Assembly: GCA_016788635.1 (NCBI GenBank) | Contig: JAEUSU010000041.1 | Coordinates: 62,001-126,000 of the forward strand | Direction of reading: 5' to 3' | DNA from: Flavobacteriales bacterium | GTDB taxonomy: Bacteria > Bacteroidota > Bacteroidia > Flavobacteriales_F > PHOS-HE28 | DNA length: 64,000 nucleotides | Part shown: positions 36,981 through 46,562 of the stretch, piece after piece | How positions within the stretch are numbered: position 1 is the first letter of the stretch | How the letters are laid out: each line of letters opens with the position of its first letter | Position numbers and translations under genes: made by a program | Notes under the pieces: generated by a model | Told to the model about the DNA's origin: nothing | Database searches by the model: none | The model's input: the letters and a program-made list of their open reading frames with translations, nothing else

Positions 36981-39900
36981 ATGAGCGAGTTCTTCATCCG
37001 AAGGCCCATCGTGGCGATGGTGATCAGCATCTTCATGGTGCTGCTCGGACTGCTCACCCTGCGCGGCATCCCGGTGAGCCAGTATCCGGAGATCACCCCG
37101 CCGATGATCAAGATCACCGGCACCTACACCGGCGCCAACGCGGTGAACGTGGAGCAGACCGTGGCCACGCCCATCGAGCAGCAGGTGAACGGCGTGGAGA
37201 ACATGCTCTACATGCAGAGCATCAACGCCAACGACGGCTCCCTCACGCTGAACGTGAGCTTCGAGGTGGGCGTGGACCTGGACAACGCCAACATGCTCAC
37301 GCAGAACCGCGTGAACCAGGCGCAGCCCAACCTGCCCAACGAGGTGAAGGCTCTCGGGATCAACACCAAGAAGTCGCTGGTGTTCCCGCTGATGCTGGTG
37401 AGCCTTTCCTCGCCCAATGGCACCTTCGACGCGCAGTTCCTCAACAACTACGGCTACATCAACGTGGTGGACGCGCTGAAGCGCATACCCGGCGTGGGCG
37501 ATGTATACGTGTTCGGTGGCAGCGAATATGCCATGCGCATGTGGCTGAAGCCCGACCGCATGAACGCGCTGGGCATCACCGTCACGGACATCAAGCAGGC
37601 CGTGAGCGCTTACAACGCCATCGTGCCCGGTGGCCAGTTCGGCGGCGAGCCCAGTTTGCCGGGCACGCAGAACACCTACACCGCGCAATTGCAGGCACGG
37701 CTCGTGAGTCCTGAGCAGTTCGGCGAGATCGTAGTGAAACGCAGCGCGGCCGGTGCGCAGGTGCTGCTGCGCGATGTGGCCCGCATCGAACTCGGCACCG
37801 AGTACTACAGCCAGAGCAGCCGCCTCAACGGCAAGCCCGCCAGCACCATCGCCGTGTTCCAGATCCCCGGCAGCAACGGCCTGGATGTGGTGGCCGCCGT
37901 GAAGGCCGCGATGGAAAAGCAGGCCGAACGCTTCCCGCCGGACCTGGAGCACTCCTACAGTCTGGACACCACCAAGGCCATCAGCGAGGGCATCAACGAG
38001 ATCATCCACACCCTCTTTGAGGCCGTGCTGCTGGTGATCCTCGTCGTGTTCCTCTTCCTGCAGGACTGGCGCGCCACACTGATCCCCCTGCTCACCGTGC
38101 CCGTGTCGCTCATCGGCACCTTCCTCTTCTTCCCGCTGCTCGGCTTCAGCGTGAACGTGCTGAGCCTGCTCGGCCTGGTGCTCGCCATCGGCCTGGTGGT
38201 GGACGATGCCATTGTGGTGGTGGAGGCCGTGATGCACCACATCGAGAAAGGCCTGTCCCCGAAGGAGGCCACCAAGAAGGCCATGAAGGAGGTGGCCGGA
38301 CCGGTGATGGCCATCGCGATCATCCTGGCGGCGGTGTTCATCCCCGTGGCGCTCACCGGCGGCATTACTGGGCGCCTCTACCAGCAGTTCGCCATCACCA
38401 TCGCGGTGAGCGTATTGCTCAGTGCCTTCAACGCCCTCACGCTGAGCCCCGCGCTCGCCGCGCTGCTGCTGAAGCCCAAGAAGGAAGGCGCGAGTAAGAA
38501 CCTGCTGCAACGCTTCTTCGATGGCTTCAACCGCTACTTCGACCGCTTCACCAACGGCTACATCGGTGTGGCCGGCTTCTTCGCCCGCAAGGTCATCCGT
38601 GGTGTGGCCTTCCTGGGCATCATCATCGTGGCCATGGTGATGCTGGGCAGGAACGTGCCGGGCGGCTTCGTACCTGAAGAGGATGAGGGCTATTTCCTGG
38701 TGAGCGTGAACCTGCCGGATGCCGCCAGCTTGCAGCGCACCAACGAGGTGACGAAGAAGCTGGAAGCCCTGATCATGTCCGTGCCGGGCGTGGAAACGGT
38801 GACCATGGTGGACGGCAACAGCCTGCTGAACACCACCATCTCCCCGAACGTGGGCACGGCCTTCATCCAGTTGAAGGAATGGAGCGAACGCGAACACACC
38901 AGCAAGGAACTGCAGCGCATGGTGAACGCGGTGATCGCCGGTGAACTGCCCGAGGCCACGGCCTTCGCCTTCGCACCGCCGCCCATCCCCGGCCTGGGTG
39001 CCAGTGCCGGCTTTTCGCTGATGCTGCAGGACCTGCAGGGCAACACGCCGCAGTATCTGGAGCAGCAGGCCCGCGCCTTCATCAAGGCCGCTCAGGAACG
39101 ACCGGAGATCGGCCGCGCCATGACGCTCTACCGCAGCTCCATCCCACAGAAGAGCATCCAGGTGGACAAGGACCGCGTGGAGAAACTGGGCCTGCGGCTC
39201 GATGACGTGAACCAGACCGTGGCAGCCTTCCTCGGCGGCAGCTTCGTGAACAACTTCAACCAGTTCGGCCGCCAGTACCGCACCTACCTGCAGGCCGATG
39301 CGGAGTACCGCATGGACCCCGGCGGCCTCAACGACTTCTTCGTGCGCGGCGTGGATGGCACCATGGTGCCGCTGGGTGCCGTGGCCGCCGTGAAGGACAC
39401 CGTGGGGCCGCAGTACACCAACCGCTTCAACCTCTACCGCAGCGCAGAGATCCTTGGTGCACCGGCGCCCGGTTACACCAGCACCGATGCCCTGAAGGCC
39501 TTGGAGGAGGTGGCCAAGGCCACGCTGCCCAGCGACATCGGCTATGCGTGGAGCAACATGAGCTACCAGGAAAAGGCGGCCGAAGGGCAGAGCGGCTCCG
39601 TGTTCATCATGGCCCTGCTCTTCGTGTTCCTCATCCTGGCCGCTCAGTATGAAAGCTGGAAGCTGCCCTTCAGTGTGCTGCTGGGCACCCCATGGGCCGT
39701 GATGGGCGCCATGCTCGGGCTGTGGATCATGCGCATGTTCAGCGAGAGTTACGTGAACAATGTGTTCGCGCAGATCGGCCTGGTGATGCTCATCGGTCTC
39801 AACGCCAAGAACGCGATCCTCATCGTGGAATTCGCCAAGATGAAGATGGAGGAGGGGGAGGAGGTGTTGAAGGCCGCGCTCGATGGCGCCAAGTTGCGTT

Positions 39901-40148
39901 TCCGTCCCATTCTCATGACCAGTCTCGCCTTCATTCTGGGCGTTACGCCATTGATCACCGCCGTGGGTGCCGGTGCCGAGGCGCGCAAAGTGATGGGCAT
40001 GGCCGTGTTCGCCGGCATGATCGTGGCCACCACCATCGGCTGCATCGTGATCCCCAGCCTCTTCGTGCTCATCGAGCGCAAAAAGAAGCAGGACCCTTCG
40101 ACAGGCTCAAGGCAGAAGGACGACGAAAGCAAACCTGCCACCGCATGA
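36981..40148 (+). CDS. RND multidrug efflux pump, HAE1 family (AcrB-like)
   Basis: A 1055-residue pump with the family start MSEFFIRRPIVAMVISIFM and two sets of six membrane helices with large periplasmic loops. The proton-relay pair is in LVVDDAIVVVEAVMHH (TM4 Asp-Asp). Late motif AQIGLVMLIGLNAKNAILIV matches TM10. Exports drugs or other amphiphiles with H+ exchange. The C-terminal tail KKQDPSTGSRQKDDESK is encoded partly by a short repeat (40093-40113). The stop overlaps the next start by ATGA. Confidence 0.95.
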   Translation: MSEFFIRRPIVAMVISIFMVLLGLLTLRGIPVSQYPEITPPMIKITGTYTGANAVNVEQTVATPIEQQVNGVENMLYMQSINANDGSLTLNVSFEVGVDLDNANMLTQNRVNQAQPNLPNEVKALGINTKKSLVFPLMLVSLSSPNGTFDAQFLNNYGYINVVDALKRIPGVGDVYVFGGSEYAMRMWLKPDRMNALGITVTDIKQAVSAYNAIVPGGQFGGEPSLPGTQNTYTAQLQARLVSPEQFGEIVVKRSAAGAQVLLRDVARIELGTEYYSQSSRLNGKPASTIAVFQIPGSNGLDVVAAVKAAMEKQAERFPPDLEHSYSLDTTKAISEGINEIIHTLFEAVLLVILVVFLFLQDWRATLIPLLTVPVSLIGTFLFFPLLGFSVNVLSLLGLVLAIGLVVDDAIVVVEAVMHHIEKGLSPKEATKKAMKEVAGPVMAIAIILAAVFIPVALTGGITGRLYQQFAITIAVSVLLSAFNALTLSPALAALLLKPKKEGASKNLLQRFFDGFNRYFDRFTNGYIGVAGFFARKVIRGVAFLGIIIVAMVMLGRNVPGGFVPEEDEGYFLVSVNLPDAASLQRTNEVTKKLEALIMSVPGVETVTMVDGNSLLNTTISPNVGTAFIQLKEWSEREHTSKELQRMVNAVIAGELPEATAFAFAPPPIPGLGASAGFSLMLQDLQGNTPQYLEQQARAFIKAAQERPEIGRAMTLYRSSIPQKSIQVDKDRVEKLGLRLDDVNQTVAAFLGGSFVNNFNQFGRQYRTYLQADAEYRMDPGGLNDFFVRGVDGTMVPLGAVAAVKDTVGPQYTNRFNLYRSAEILGAPAPGYTSTDALKALEEVAKATLPSDIGYAWSNMSYQEKAAEGQSGSVFIMALLFVFLILAAQYESWKLPFSVLLGTPWAVMGAMLGLWIMRMFSESYVNNVFAQIGLVMLIGLNAKNAILIVEFAKMKMEEGEEVLKAALDGAKLRFRPILMTSLAFILGVTPLITAVGAGAEARKVMGMAVFAGMIVATTIGCIVIPSLFVLIERKKKQDPSTGSRQKDDESKPATA
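40093..40113 (+). repeat. Short palindrome-half element within the pump gene tail
   Basis: The sequence ACCCTTCGACAGGCTCAAGGC resembles a short repetitive element known to me from Bacteroidota as CCTTCGACAGGCTCAG. It encodes the tail DPSTGSR in frame. A second related copy in the opposite orientation is at 56251-56274. Confidence 0.5.
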
Positions 40149-41530
40149 TGCGCCGGAAGAACATCCTTGTCGCGGCCCTGACCCTGGTGGCGTTCAGTGG
40201 CTGCATGGTTGGCCCCAAGTACCAGCAGGAACCTGCCGATCCGAAGGTCACGTACAGCGGTGCATTGAACGCGGACACCACGGACCTGGTGAAATGGACG
40301 CAGTTCTACGATGACCCCGCTTTGTTGCAGTTGATCCAGACCACCCTGGACAGCAACCGGACGATGTGGCTCGCTTCTGCCCGTGTGGAGGAGTCTCGTC
40401 TGCTGGCCGGCGCCGTGAAGGCCAACCTCTATCCGCAGTTCGGGTTCTCGGCCACTGGCGGCGGGGGCTCGGCCGGCGCGGACGCACAACGGGTGGGCAG
40501 CGGGTTCGATGGGGGCTTCTTCGAGGTGATGGGCCGCTTGAACTGGGAGATCGACATCTGGGGACGGATCAGGCACCTGAACCGCGCTGCACAGGCACGC
40601 TACTTCGAGGAGCAGTATGTGCTGCATGGCCTGCGGGTGAGCCTGGTGGCCGAGGTGGCGGGCAACTACTTCCTGCTGCGCGACCTGGACCAGCGCCTGC
40701 TGATCGCGCGACGCACCTTGGAGGCGCGCAAGGAGAACACGCGCATCATCAGCGCGCGCTTCAATGAGGGTTGGACCAACGAGGTGGACATGTTGATGGC
40801 GGTCCAGCAGGAGCAGATCGCGGCTGCGGCCATTCCCAATATCGAGCGGCAGATCCGGCAGGTGGAGAACGCGTTGCGCGTACTGCAGGGCATGGGTCCC
40901 GGACCGATCGAGCGCGGACGGCCCAATGTGGACCAAAACCTCTCACCGAATGCCATCCCCATGGGCCTGTCCAGTCAGTTGCTGGAGCGCCGACCAGACA
41001 TCATCGCGGCGGAATTCGGTCTGCAGCGGCTCACCGAGCGTGCCGGTGTGGCCGTGGCCGCACGCTTCCCCACGCTCAGCCTCACCGGGGTGTTGGGCTT
41101 CGCCAGTCCGGAACTGGGCACCCTGCTCACCGGTGACGGTGCTGTGGCCAACGGCTTCGGAAGTCTGGCTGGTCCGCTTTTCCAATGGAACCAATTGCGC
41201 AACATTGCCGGAGCCGCGAGGCAGGGCATTGTTCAAGCGGCCGCTGAGCGCGACCAGACCGTGTTGAACGCCTTTGCCGACGTGGATAACTCGCTGGCCT
41301 TCTACCGCACGTTCACCGAAGAGAACCAGGCCCGCCAGACCCAGGTCCAGGCCGCGCTCAAGGCCCTTGACCTATCCATGGCGCGGTACAACGAAGGCTT
41401 CACCAGCTACCTGGAGGTGATGATCGCCGAGAACAACCTCTTCAGCGCCGAGTTGGAGGAGAGCGCCACGCGCGGCCAGCGCTTGAACAGCGTGGTGAGC
41501 CTGTTCCGGGCGTTGGGGGGTGGGTGGTAA
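40145..41530 (+). CDS. RND outer-membrane channel (OprM/NodT-type)
   Basis: A 461-residue lipoprotein (ALTLVAFSGC, then MVGPKYQQEPA, the usual OprM-type start). Repeated long helices with the TolC pattern follow (LEARKENTRIISARFNEGW, QVQAALKALDLSMARYNEGF). The SQLLERRPDIIAAE block is family-typical. It is the outer-membrane duct for the upstream pump and overlaps its stop by ATGA. The start may be either of two tandem ATGs at 40145 and 40148. Confidence 0.93.
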   Translation: MMRRKNILVAALTLVAFSGCMVGPKYQQEPADPKVTYSGALNADTTDLVKWTQFYDDPALLQLIQTTLDSNRTMWLASARVEESRLLAGAVKANLYPQFGFSATGGGGSAGADAQRVGSGFDGGFFEVMGRLNWEIDIWGRIRHLNRAAQARYFEEQYVLHGLRVSLVAEVAGNYFLLRDLDQRLLIARRTLEARKENTRIISARFNEGWTNEVDMLMAVQQEQIAAAAIPNIERQIRQVENALRVLQGMGPGPIERGRPNVDQNLSPNAIPMGLSSQLLERRPDIIAAEFGLQRLTERAGVAVAARFPTLSLTGVLGFASPELGTLLTGDGAVANGFGSLAGPLFQWNQLRNIAGAARQGIVQAAAERDQTVLNAFADVDNSLAFYRTFTEENQARQTQVQAALKALDLSMARYNEGFTSYLEVMIAENNLFSAELEESATRGQRLNSVVSLFRALGGGW

Positions 41531-41603
41531 GCGGTGGAACGGTCGCGGTCCCGATCTTGCGGCCGATGCGCGTGACTTTAGCGCACATGACCAGAGGACA
41601 CCC

Positions 41604-42173
41604 ATGGCACGACGATCATCCCGATGGGCCGAGGCCCTCATGCAACGATGGGGTTGGGACTATGCACAGCTCATCGGCATCCGTTTCGCCATCAATGTGA
41701 TGATCGCATCGGTGATCGTGTGGGTCACTTTGCGGCTCATTGGTGATTCCAACCCGATCTGGGCCATCGCTTCGATGGTGGCGGCTTCCGAGCCGGAGAT
41801 CACCGAGGCGAAGCGCTTCTTCCGTGCCCGCTTGATCAACGTGGCGGTGGGCTGTGCCGTGGGGCTCTTTTACATCCTGGTGGGCGGGGCCAGCGGATGG
41901 ATGCTACCCCTTGCACTGGCCACTGCCGTGCTTGTGACCAACTACCTCGTTCGTGTCAAGACCATGTGGCGGCAGGCGCCCATTACGGCGGCCGTGGTCA
42001 TCGCTGCGGGGGTCACCAGTGGTTCAGACACCATCGGCATGACCCAAGGCATACACAAGGTCCTTGAAGTGGTCTTCGGATGCCTGGTAGGTCTCGGTGT
42101 CAGTTGGACCATGTCGAAGGTGTGGCTGGTGAAGCCACCGGCCAGGACCGGGAAGGGTCAAGCGCAGACCTGA
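41604..42173 (+). CDS. FUSC-like inner-membrane protein
   Basis: A 189-residue protein starting at the ATG at 41604. It has a cluster of hydrophobic helices (GIRFAINVMIASVIVWVTLR, VGCAVGLFYILVGGASGWML, AAVVIAAGVTSG) and a late HKVLEVVFGCLVGLGVSW, which is like the FUSC/aromatic-acid exporter membrane half. No soluble C-terminal domain, so it is shorter than typical members. Close behind the efflux operon, it may be co-transcribed. Confidence 0.65.
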   Translation: MARRSSRWAEALMQRWGWDYAQLIGIRFAINVMIASVIVWVTLRLIGDSNPIWAIASMVAASEPEITEAKRFFRARLINVAVGCAVGLFYILVGGASGWMLPLALATAVLVTNYLVRVKTMWRQAPITAAVVIAAGVTSGSDTIGMTQGIHKVLEVVFGCLVGLGVSWTMSKVWLVKPPARTGKGQAQT

Positions 42174-42181
42174 AAAGCCCC

Positions 42182-43060
42182 TTACCGCTTCCGCTTCGCG
42201 GTCTTCAGGCGGCGGGTGAAGAAGGCCAGCGAGGAACGGGTCTTCGCCGATTGGTCGCCAACCGACACCACCCCGCAACTACCGAGATAGGCCCTGAACT
42301 CGGCGGCCACCTTGAAGGCTTCCTCGGGCAGGCTCTTCGTTGAGATCTCCAGGATGCGCGTACCGTCCGGATAAAGCCACAGTTCGATGGTGATGCGCCG
42401 GTCGAACTCCTTGGGCTGGTGCCGCGCCTTCAAGAGAAAGGTGGGACCCAGGACAACGAGCTTGTCCATAGTGAGGCCCTTCGGGGCATGGGCCGCATAG
42501 TAGGCTCGTTGCTCTTTGGAGAAGAGTTTCCTGAGCGGCATGGATCCGGAAGCCGCACGGGACACCTCCTGCGAGCCGCACACACCCTTGAACGAGGCCG
42601 AGCATACGAAACCACCGGGCATCACATCGATCTCCAACTTGAAGGCATCAGATCGACGCATGTCCGGGTCCACGGTGGTGGGCTCCACAGGGCGCAGCTT
42701 CACCACGGTGTCGGCCCGCCCCTCGGGGAATCGGCGTGCACGCACGATCAGCCCGGCACGGTTCAGGGCCAGGTCGGGGGTGTCGAAGAAGAAGGCTTCG
42801 CGCGGTTCCGCCTCCACGGGGTCCAGGCCGATGGCTTCGAGGATCCTGCGTTGTTCGGTCAGCGGCACGGTGATCTTCAACTCGATGCTCCGGACAGACT
42901 TCAGGATCTTGAGCACCTTTTGGGTATCGGAACCGGACAGTTGGGCAGGAAGGGCTTCGCCGTCCTTGCTGCGTGCCTTGGGAGGCCGTACCGACTTTGC
43001 CTTCCTGGATCTTCCTTTAGGCGCGCGCACCGGGGTCCTGGCGGTTCTCTTGATACTCAT
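42182..43060 (-). CDS. CYTH-like domain protein with basic tails
   Basis: A 292-residue protein starting at the ATG at 43060. Residues about 60-180 recall a CYTH domain (inorganic polyphosphate or triphosphate binding): SIELKITVPLTEQRR, FFFDTPDLALNRAGLIVRAR and DTVVKLRPVEP. The N-terminal 45 residues are Arg/Lys/Pro-rich (RTARTPVRAPKGRSRKAK), and the C-terminus ends in LKTAKRKR. No signal peptide. The assignment to CYTH is by pattern only. Confidence 0.6.
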   Translation of the reverse strand: MSIKRTARTPVRAPKGRSRKAKSVRPPKARSKDGEALPAQLSGSDTQKVLKILKSVRSIELKITVPLTEQRRILEAIGLDPVEAEPREAFFFDTPDLALNRAGLIVRARRFPEGRADTVVKLRPVEPTTVDPDMRRSDAFKLEIDVMPGGFVCSASFKGVCGSQEVSRAASGSMPLRKLFSKEQRAYYAAHAPKGLTMDKLVVLGPTFLLKARHQPKEFDRRITIELWLYPDGTRILEISTKSLPEEAFKVAAEFRAYLGSCGVVSVGDQSAKTRSSLAFFTRRLKTAKRKR

Positions 43061-43178
43061 TGGTGGGTGGGATAGCGAGGAGGATGGCCGAAAGATCATC
43101 AGGATCTTCCACAAACCGGCATGATCTGGGGATCGCCTTCCTTGTTGTAGGAATCGTGGAGGTCATGCCACCTGTCGA

Positions 43179-44399
43179 TCAACTGCCACGTTCCGGAGCA
43201 TGCACTGGCAGCGACGCCACGAACGCATTATATCGCTTTGCACCCGGTCCGGCGCTCAGTCCGTGTGCGAAGATGCTCAGCAGCACCGTGGCGATAACGG
43301 TGTGGACCACGATGGGGTTGGGCTCCAGGTAGTGCTTCTGTTCCAGATAGACCATGGCGAGCACGATGGACGCCAGACCACGCGGCCCGAACCAGCCCAT
43401 GAAAAGCACGGTGGAGCGCTGGAGCTTCGCACCGACCAAGGCGATGGCCACGGGCACCATGCGCACCACGGTGAGGCTGAGGGCGGCATAGAGCAGGTGC
43501 ATTGCAGTGATCTCCTGCCATTGCCGTGCGGTGATGATGCCGAAGAGGAAGAAGACAGCGAGGTTGAAAAGCTGGCCCCAATCCTCGGAGAAGGCCACGC
43601 TGTGCTTCGAGGCATCCTGGTAACCCACCTGCACGGCGAGGCCGGCCACGAAGGCGGCGATGAACATGCTGGCACCGATGGGTTCCGCCATGAGCAGGCA
43701 AAGCAGGGGCAGGGTCACCACGGCCAGCGGTTGCCACGAAGGGTTCATCCATTCGCGCTTCAACGCTACGCCCAGCAATGCGCCGCCCACGCCACCGACA
43801 GCGATGCCGAGCAGCACACCATAGCCAAGCTGCTCCCACATAAAACCGAGCAGACGGGCATCCGACGACGCTTCCGCCGCGCCGGCCATGGCGATGAAGA
43901 AGAGCAGGAAGGGTACCGAAAGACCATCGTTCAAGCCGGCCTCCACGTTGAGGGCCTGGCGGACCGGGGCGGGCACCAACGGACTGGTGACGATCACCTG
44001 GCCGAGGCCCGCATCGGTGGGGGCGAGGATCGCGGCGAGTATGCCGGCCTCCCAGATGGACAGTTCGGGCAGGATGAGTGTGGCCAACAGGGTGCCCAGT
44101 GCGATGGTGAGCAGCATGCCGGTGCTCAGCAGGCGGGTCACCAATCCGCGCACGTGTTTCAGTGTGCCCAAGCCCATCCGGTTCGCATCGGAGAAGAGCA
44201 GCAGCACCAGCCCGAGTTCGGCCACATGCAGGAACACATCCTTGCCGTGCGCCCCCAGTTCTCCCAAGTCAGGCCGGAAAAGGTAGGTGACCATGCCTGC
44301 CGCCGTGAAGAGGATGGGGGCCGTGAGGATGCCGCGGTCCACCAACTTGGAGACCAGGGCGTGCAGCAACAGCAGCACCAGGAACGCGGTGAACAGCAT
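43179..44399 (-). CDS. Cation:proton antiporter (CPA1-type)
   Basis: A 406-residue protein with about twelve membrane helices. It begins at the ATG at 44399. The core has LAPTDAGLGQVIVTSPLVP and NVEAGLNDGLSVPFLL, matching the TD and ND motifs of Na+/H+ antiporters, and later GWFGPRGLASIVLAMVYL. It exchanges Na+ or K+ for H+. Single gene, 118 bases from the divergent CYTH-like gene upstream end. Confidence 0.9.
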   Translation of the reverse strand: MLFTAFLVLLLLHALVSKLVDRGILTAPILFTAAGMVTYLFRPDLGELGAHGKDVFLHVAELGLVLLLFSDANRMGLGTLKHVRGLVTRLLSTGMLLTIALGTLLATLILPELSIWEAGILAAILAPTDAGLGQVIVTSPLVPAPVRQALNVEAGLNDGLSVPFLLFFIAMAGAAEASSDARLLGFMWEQLGYGVLLGIAVGGVGGALLGVALKREWMNPSWQPLAVVTLPLLCLLMAEPIGASMFIAAFVAGLAVQVGYQDASKHSVAFSEDWGQLFNLAVFFLFGIITARQWQEITAMHLLYAALSLTVVRMVPVAIALVGAKLQRSTVLFMGWFGPRGLASIVLAMVYLEQKHYLEPNPIVVHTVIATVLLSIFAHGLSAGPGAKRYNAFVASLPVHAPERGS

Positions 44400-44511
44400 C
44401 ACAGGCTCAGTGCGCCGAAGGTATCGTTGGACGCTGTCCGCCCGATATGCACCATCGGATGGTACATACGGCCCAACGTTTCATGGATACGCTTGGATCC
44501 AGAAAAGCCGC

Positions 44512-45123
44512 TCACCGGCGACCCTGCGGACCTGCCGGGGTGACCGGTCTTCCAGCGGGCTGTGGTGTGTCTGGACGCTCGGTCACCACACGGTCCCCTG
44601 GCTTGGGTGGCTCAGGGCCATCCTCTTTCGGCCGCGGCCGTGCGGCGGTTCGTCCACCCGTACGCACCATCCGTTTTTCCTTGCCGGCGCTTGGGGTTTC
44701 TGTGGCGGTGGGTGTTGGTTTCTCCGGTGGGGCCTCCAGATCGGGGCATTCGATGATGATGGGCTCGTACCTGTTCTGTATGAAGCCGGTCCCTGTGGCC
44801 ACATTGCCTTCCGCATCACGGACAGTCACACTGATCACACTGTTGCTAAGCGGTATGTTCCGGTCCAGCATGAACCCTGAGGTGGCATGCTCCTCAACGC
44901 TGATCAATTGGTAGGGCGGTAAACCACCAAGAACGTTCCAAGTGACCTGCCCTGAAGACAGTATCTGCGCTTGTGTGGAGGGTGGGAACAAGGGTATGGG
45001 GCTGCCGATGCACTGGTAAACAGGCACCCGCACCACCCGGTCACGGGTATGAACCACCACACGCAACTCCATGGCTTGAGCCATGAAGGGCAGGAAAAGC
45101 AGCACGAGCAGGATCTGTCGCAT
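44512..45123 (-). CDS. Exported protein with Pro-rich tail
   Basis: A 203-residue protein; the ATG at 45123 opens a signal peptide (MRQILLVLLFLPFMAQA). The mature N-terminus has an Ig-like pattern (TWNVLGGLPPYQLISVEEHA, SVISVTVRDAEGNVATGTG). From about residue 125 it is a Pro/Thr/Arg-rich low-complexity tail (PPEKPTPTATETPSAG, RPRPKEDGPEPPKPG). Function unknown. A long open frame upstream (to 46470) is antisense to the DUF481 gene and was not used. Confidence 0.6.
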   Translation of the reverse strand: MRQILLVLLFLPFMAQAMELRVVVHTRDRVVRVPVYQCIGSPIPLFPPSTQAQILSSGQVTWNVLGGLPPYQLISVEEHATSGFMLDRNIPLSNSVISVTVRDAEGNVATGTGFIQNRYEPIIIECPDLEAPPEKPTPTATETPSAGKEKRMVRTGGRTAARPRPKEDGPEPPKPGDRVVTERPDTPQPAGRPVTPAGPQGRR

Positions 45124-45146
45124 GGCCTCCAGGTGTTGGTACCGTT

Positions 45147-45174
45147 CGAAGGTAGGGACATTCCATGGATACAA
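45147..45174 (-). promoter_or_regulatory. Candidate Bacteroidota promoter (TTG-17-TACCTTCG)
   Basis: On the minus strand a TTG (45172-45174) is followed after 17 bases by TACCTTCG (45147-45154), one base off TAnnTTTG, 23 bases upstream of the ATG at 45123. Confidence 0.4.
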
Positions 45175-45363
45175 GCCGGATAAGTCCCGGAGCGTCACCA
45201 AACCCTGCGGGTCGCCCTTCCACGTATGTGGGCGAAGCACCTGGCGGTGCGGGGGGCGGCAGGGATCGGGGGTCCGCGTTCGCGGTGGATCACCAAGACT
45301 TTCTTCCATGGCGCATGTTGCATCGCACGAAGGGCATTTCGTGCCGTGCGCTTCCTTTGCCGC

Positions 45364-46401
45364 ATGCGGCCGTTCCAGTTGCGGAGTGCCGGTCCCTGGC
45401 TGGGGCTGCTCTGGTCGCTTCTGGCTTTCGGTGCGGCAGCGCAGAAGACGGACACCATTTTCCTCTTCAACGGCGACCGCATCATCGGGGAGATGAAGGA
45501 TCTGAAATTGGGCCTGCTGCGGGTGAAGACGGACTACATGTCCACGGTGTATGTGGAGTGGGACCAGATGCAGACTTTGCGCACGGACAAACGCTGTTAC
45601 GTGAGGCTGCGCAGTGGCGCGTACTTCGATGGATACCTGCTGCCCAGCCCGAGGCTCGATCATATCTACATCAGAACGAAGGAGGACAGCATACATGTTC
45701 AGCTCATTGACATCACCACCTTGTACCGCCTGGACAAGGGCATATGGCCACGTACGGACGGCAGCCTGAACGCGGGATACAGTTATCAGCAGAGCAATCA
45801 ATTGAGCCAGTTGAACCTGAACGGCAATGCACTGTATCGCGCTGATCATGGTACGGTGAGCGTTGGGTTCAGCTCCATCTCCACGGTGCAACCCGATGTG
45901 GAGGACAACCGGAAGCAGGACGCGACCCTTGGCTGGGAGCAGAATCTCTGGGGGCGTTGGACATCCGGAATTGGTGTGGGGGCCGAGAGCAACACGGAGC
46001 TGGACCTTGGCCTGCGCATGCGCGTGAATTTGAGCCTGGGCAATTATCTGGTGTTGAGCACCCATACGAGCTACCTGTTCGGGGGTGGTGCGCAGGCCAA
46101 CCGTGAGCGAAGTGGGGAGGGTGAGGCCAGCGACAATCTCGAGGTCTTCCTGGGCAACCGCCTTCGCTTCAAGACCTACCGCTTCCCCAAGGCCGAAGTG
46201 ACCATTGACCTGGCAGGATACTACGGCGTCACCATCCGCGATCGCTGGCGCTTCGCTTCCAATGCCTTCCTGCGCTATGAAGTGATGAAGGACCTCCAGC
46301 TCGGGTTGGAGTTCTATGAGCAGTTCGACAGCAAGCCGCTGGATGGCGGCCCGGCGCTGAACGACTGGCGTGTGGCCACCACGGTGGGGTATATCTTCTG
46401 A
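45364..46401 (+). CDS. DUF481 family outer-membrane protein
   Basis: A 345-residue protein. The ATG at 45364 opens a signal peptide (GPWLGLLWSLLAFGAAAQ). The N-terminal part has TDTIFLFNGDRIIGEMKDL, a module common in DUF481 proteins. Beta-barrel strands follow (ADHGTVSVGFSSISTV, LGLRMRVNLSLGNYLVLS, DRWRFASNAFLRYEV), ending VATTVGYIF, with the terminal aromatic residue of outer-membrane proteins. A TTCCTTTG box (45352-45359) lies just upstream. Confidence 0.75.
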   Translation: MRPFQLRSAGPWLGLLWSLLAFGAAAQKTDTIFLFNGDRIIGEMKDLKLGLLRVKTDYMSTVYVEWDQMQTLRTDKRCYVRLRSGAYFDGYLLPSPRLDHIYIRTKEDSIHVQLIDITTLYRLDKGIWPRTDGSLNAGYSYQQSNQLSQLNLNGNALYRADHGTVSVGFSSISTVQPDVEDNRKQDATLGWEQNLWGRWTSGIGVGAESNTELDLGLRMRVNLSLGNYLVLSTHTSYLFGGGAQANRERSGEGEASDNLEVFLGNRLRFKTYRFPKAEVTIDLAGYYGVTIRDRWRFASNAFLRYEVMKDLQLGLEFYEQFDSKPLDGGPALNDWRVATTVGYIF

Positions 46402-46562
46402 GACCTTTGGTATCCACGGGTCCCTTGCCGTGGGTCGCCTGGGATGTAGCTCCCTGAGCAGTACTCCCATCCATTCGTTTTGCTGATGATCGTCACGGGA
46501 GCCGGTCTTGAAAGGGTCGTCTTTTGCACCGTCAAGTGGAGAATAACCGATACCCCCATCAC

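Noticed and set aside
36951-38897. 648-codon minus-strand open frame opposite the RND pump
   Set aside because: Antisense, His- and Gln-rich with no family pattern; the pump on the plus strand is unambiguous.
43200-44543. 447-codon plus-strand frame opposite the cation:proton antiporter
   Set aside because: His/Glu/Gln-rich with no motif; the antiporter on the minus strand has clear family motifs.
45124-46470. Long N-terminal extension of the exported Pro-rich protein
   Set aside because: It is antisense to the DUF481 gene and lacks domain features; the signal peptide fixes the start at 45123.
46402-46562. Weak hairpin CCACGG/CCGTGG after the DUF481 gene as a terminator
   Set aside because: Six-base stem with no T run; too weak to call.
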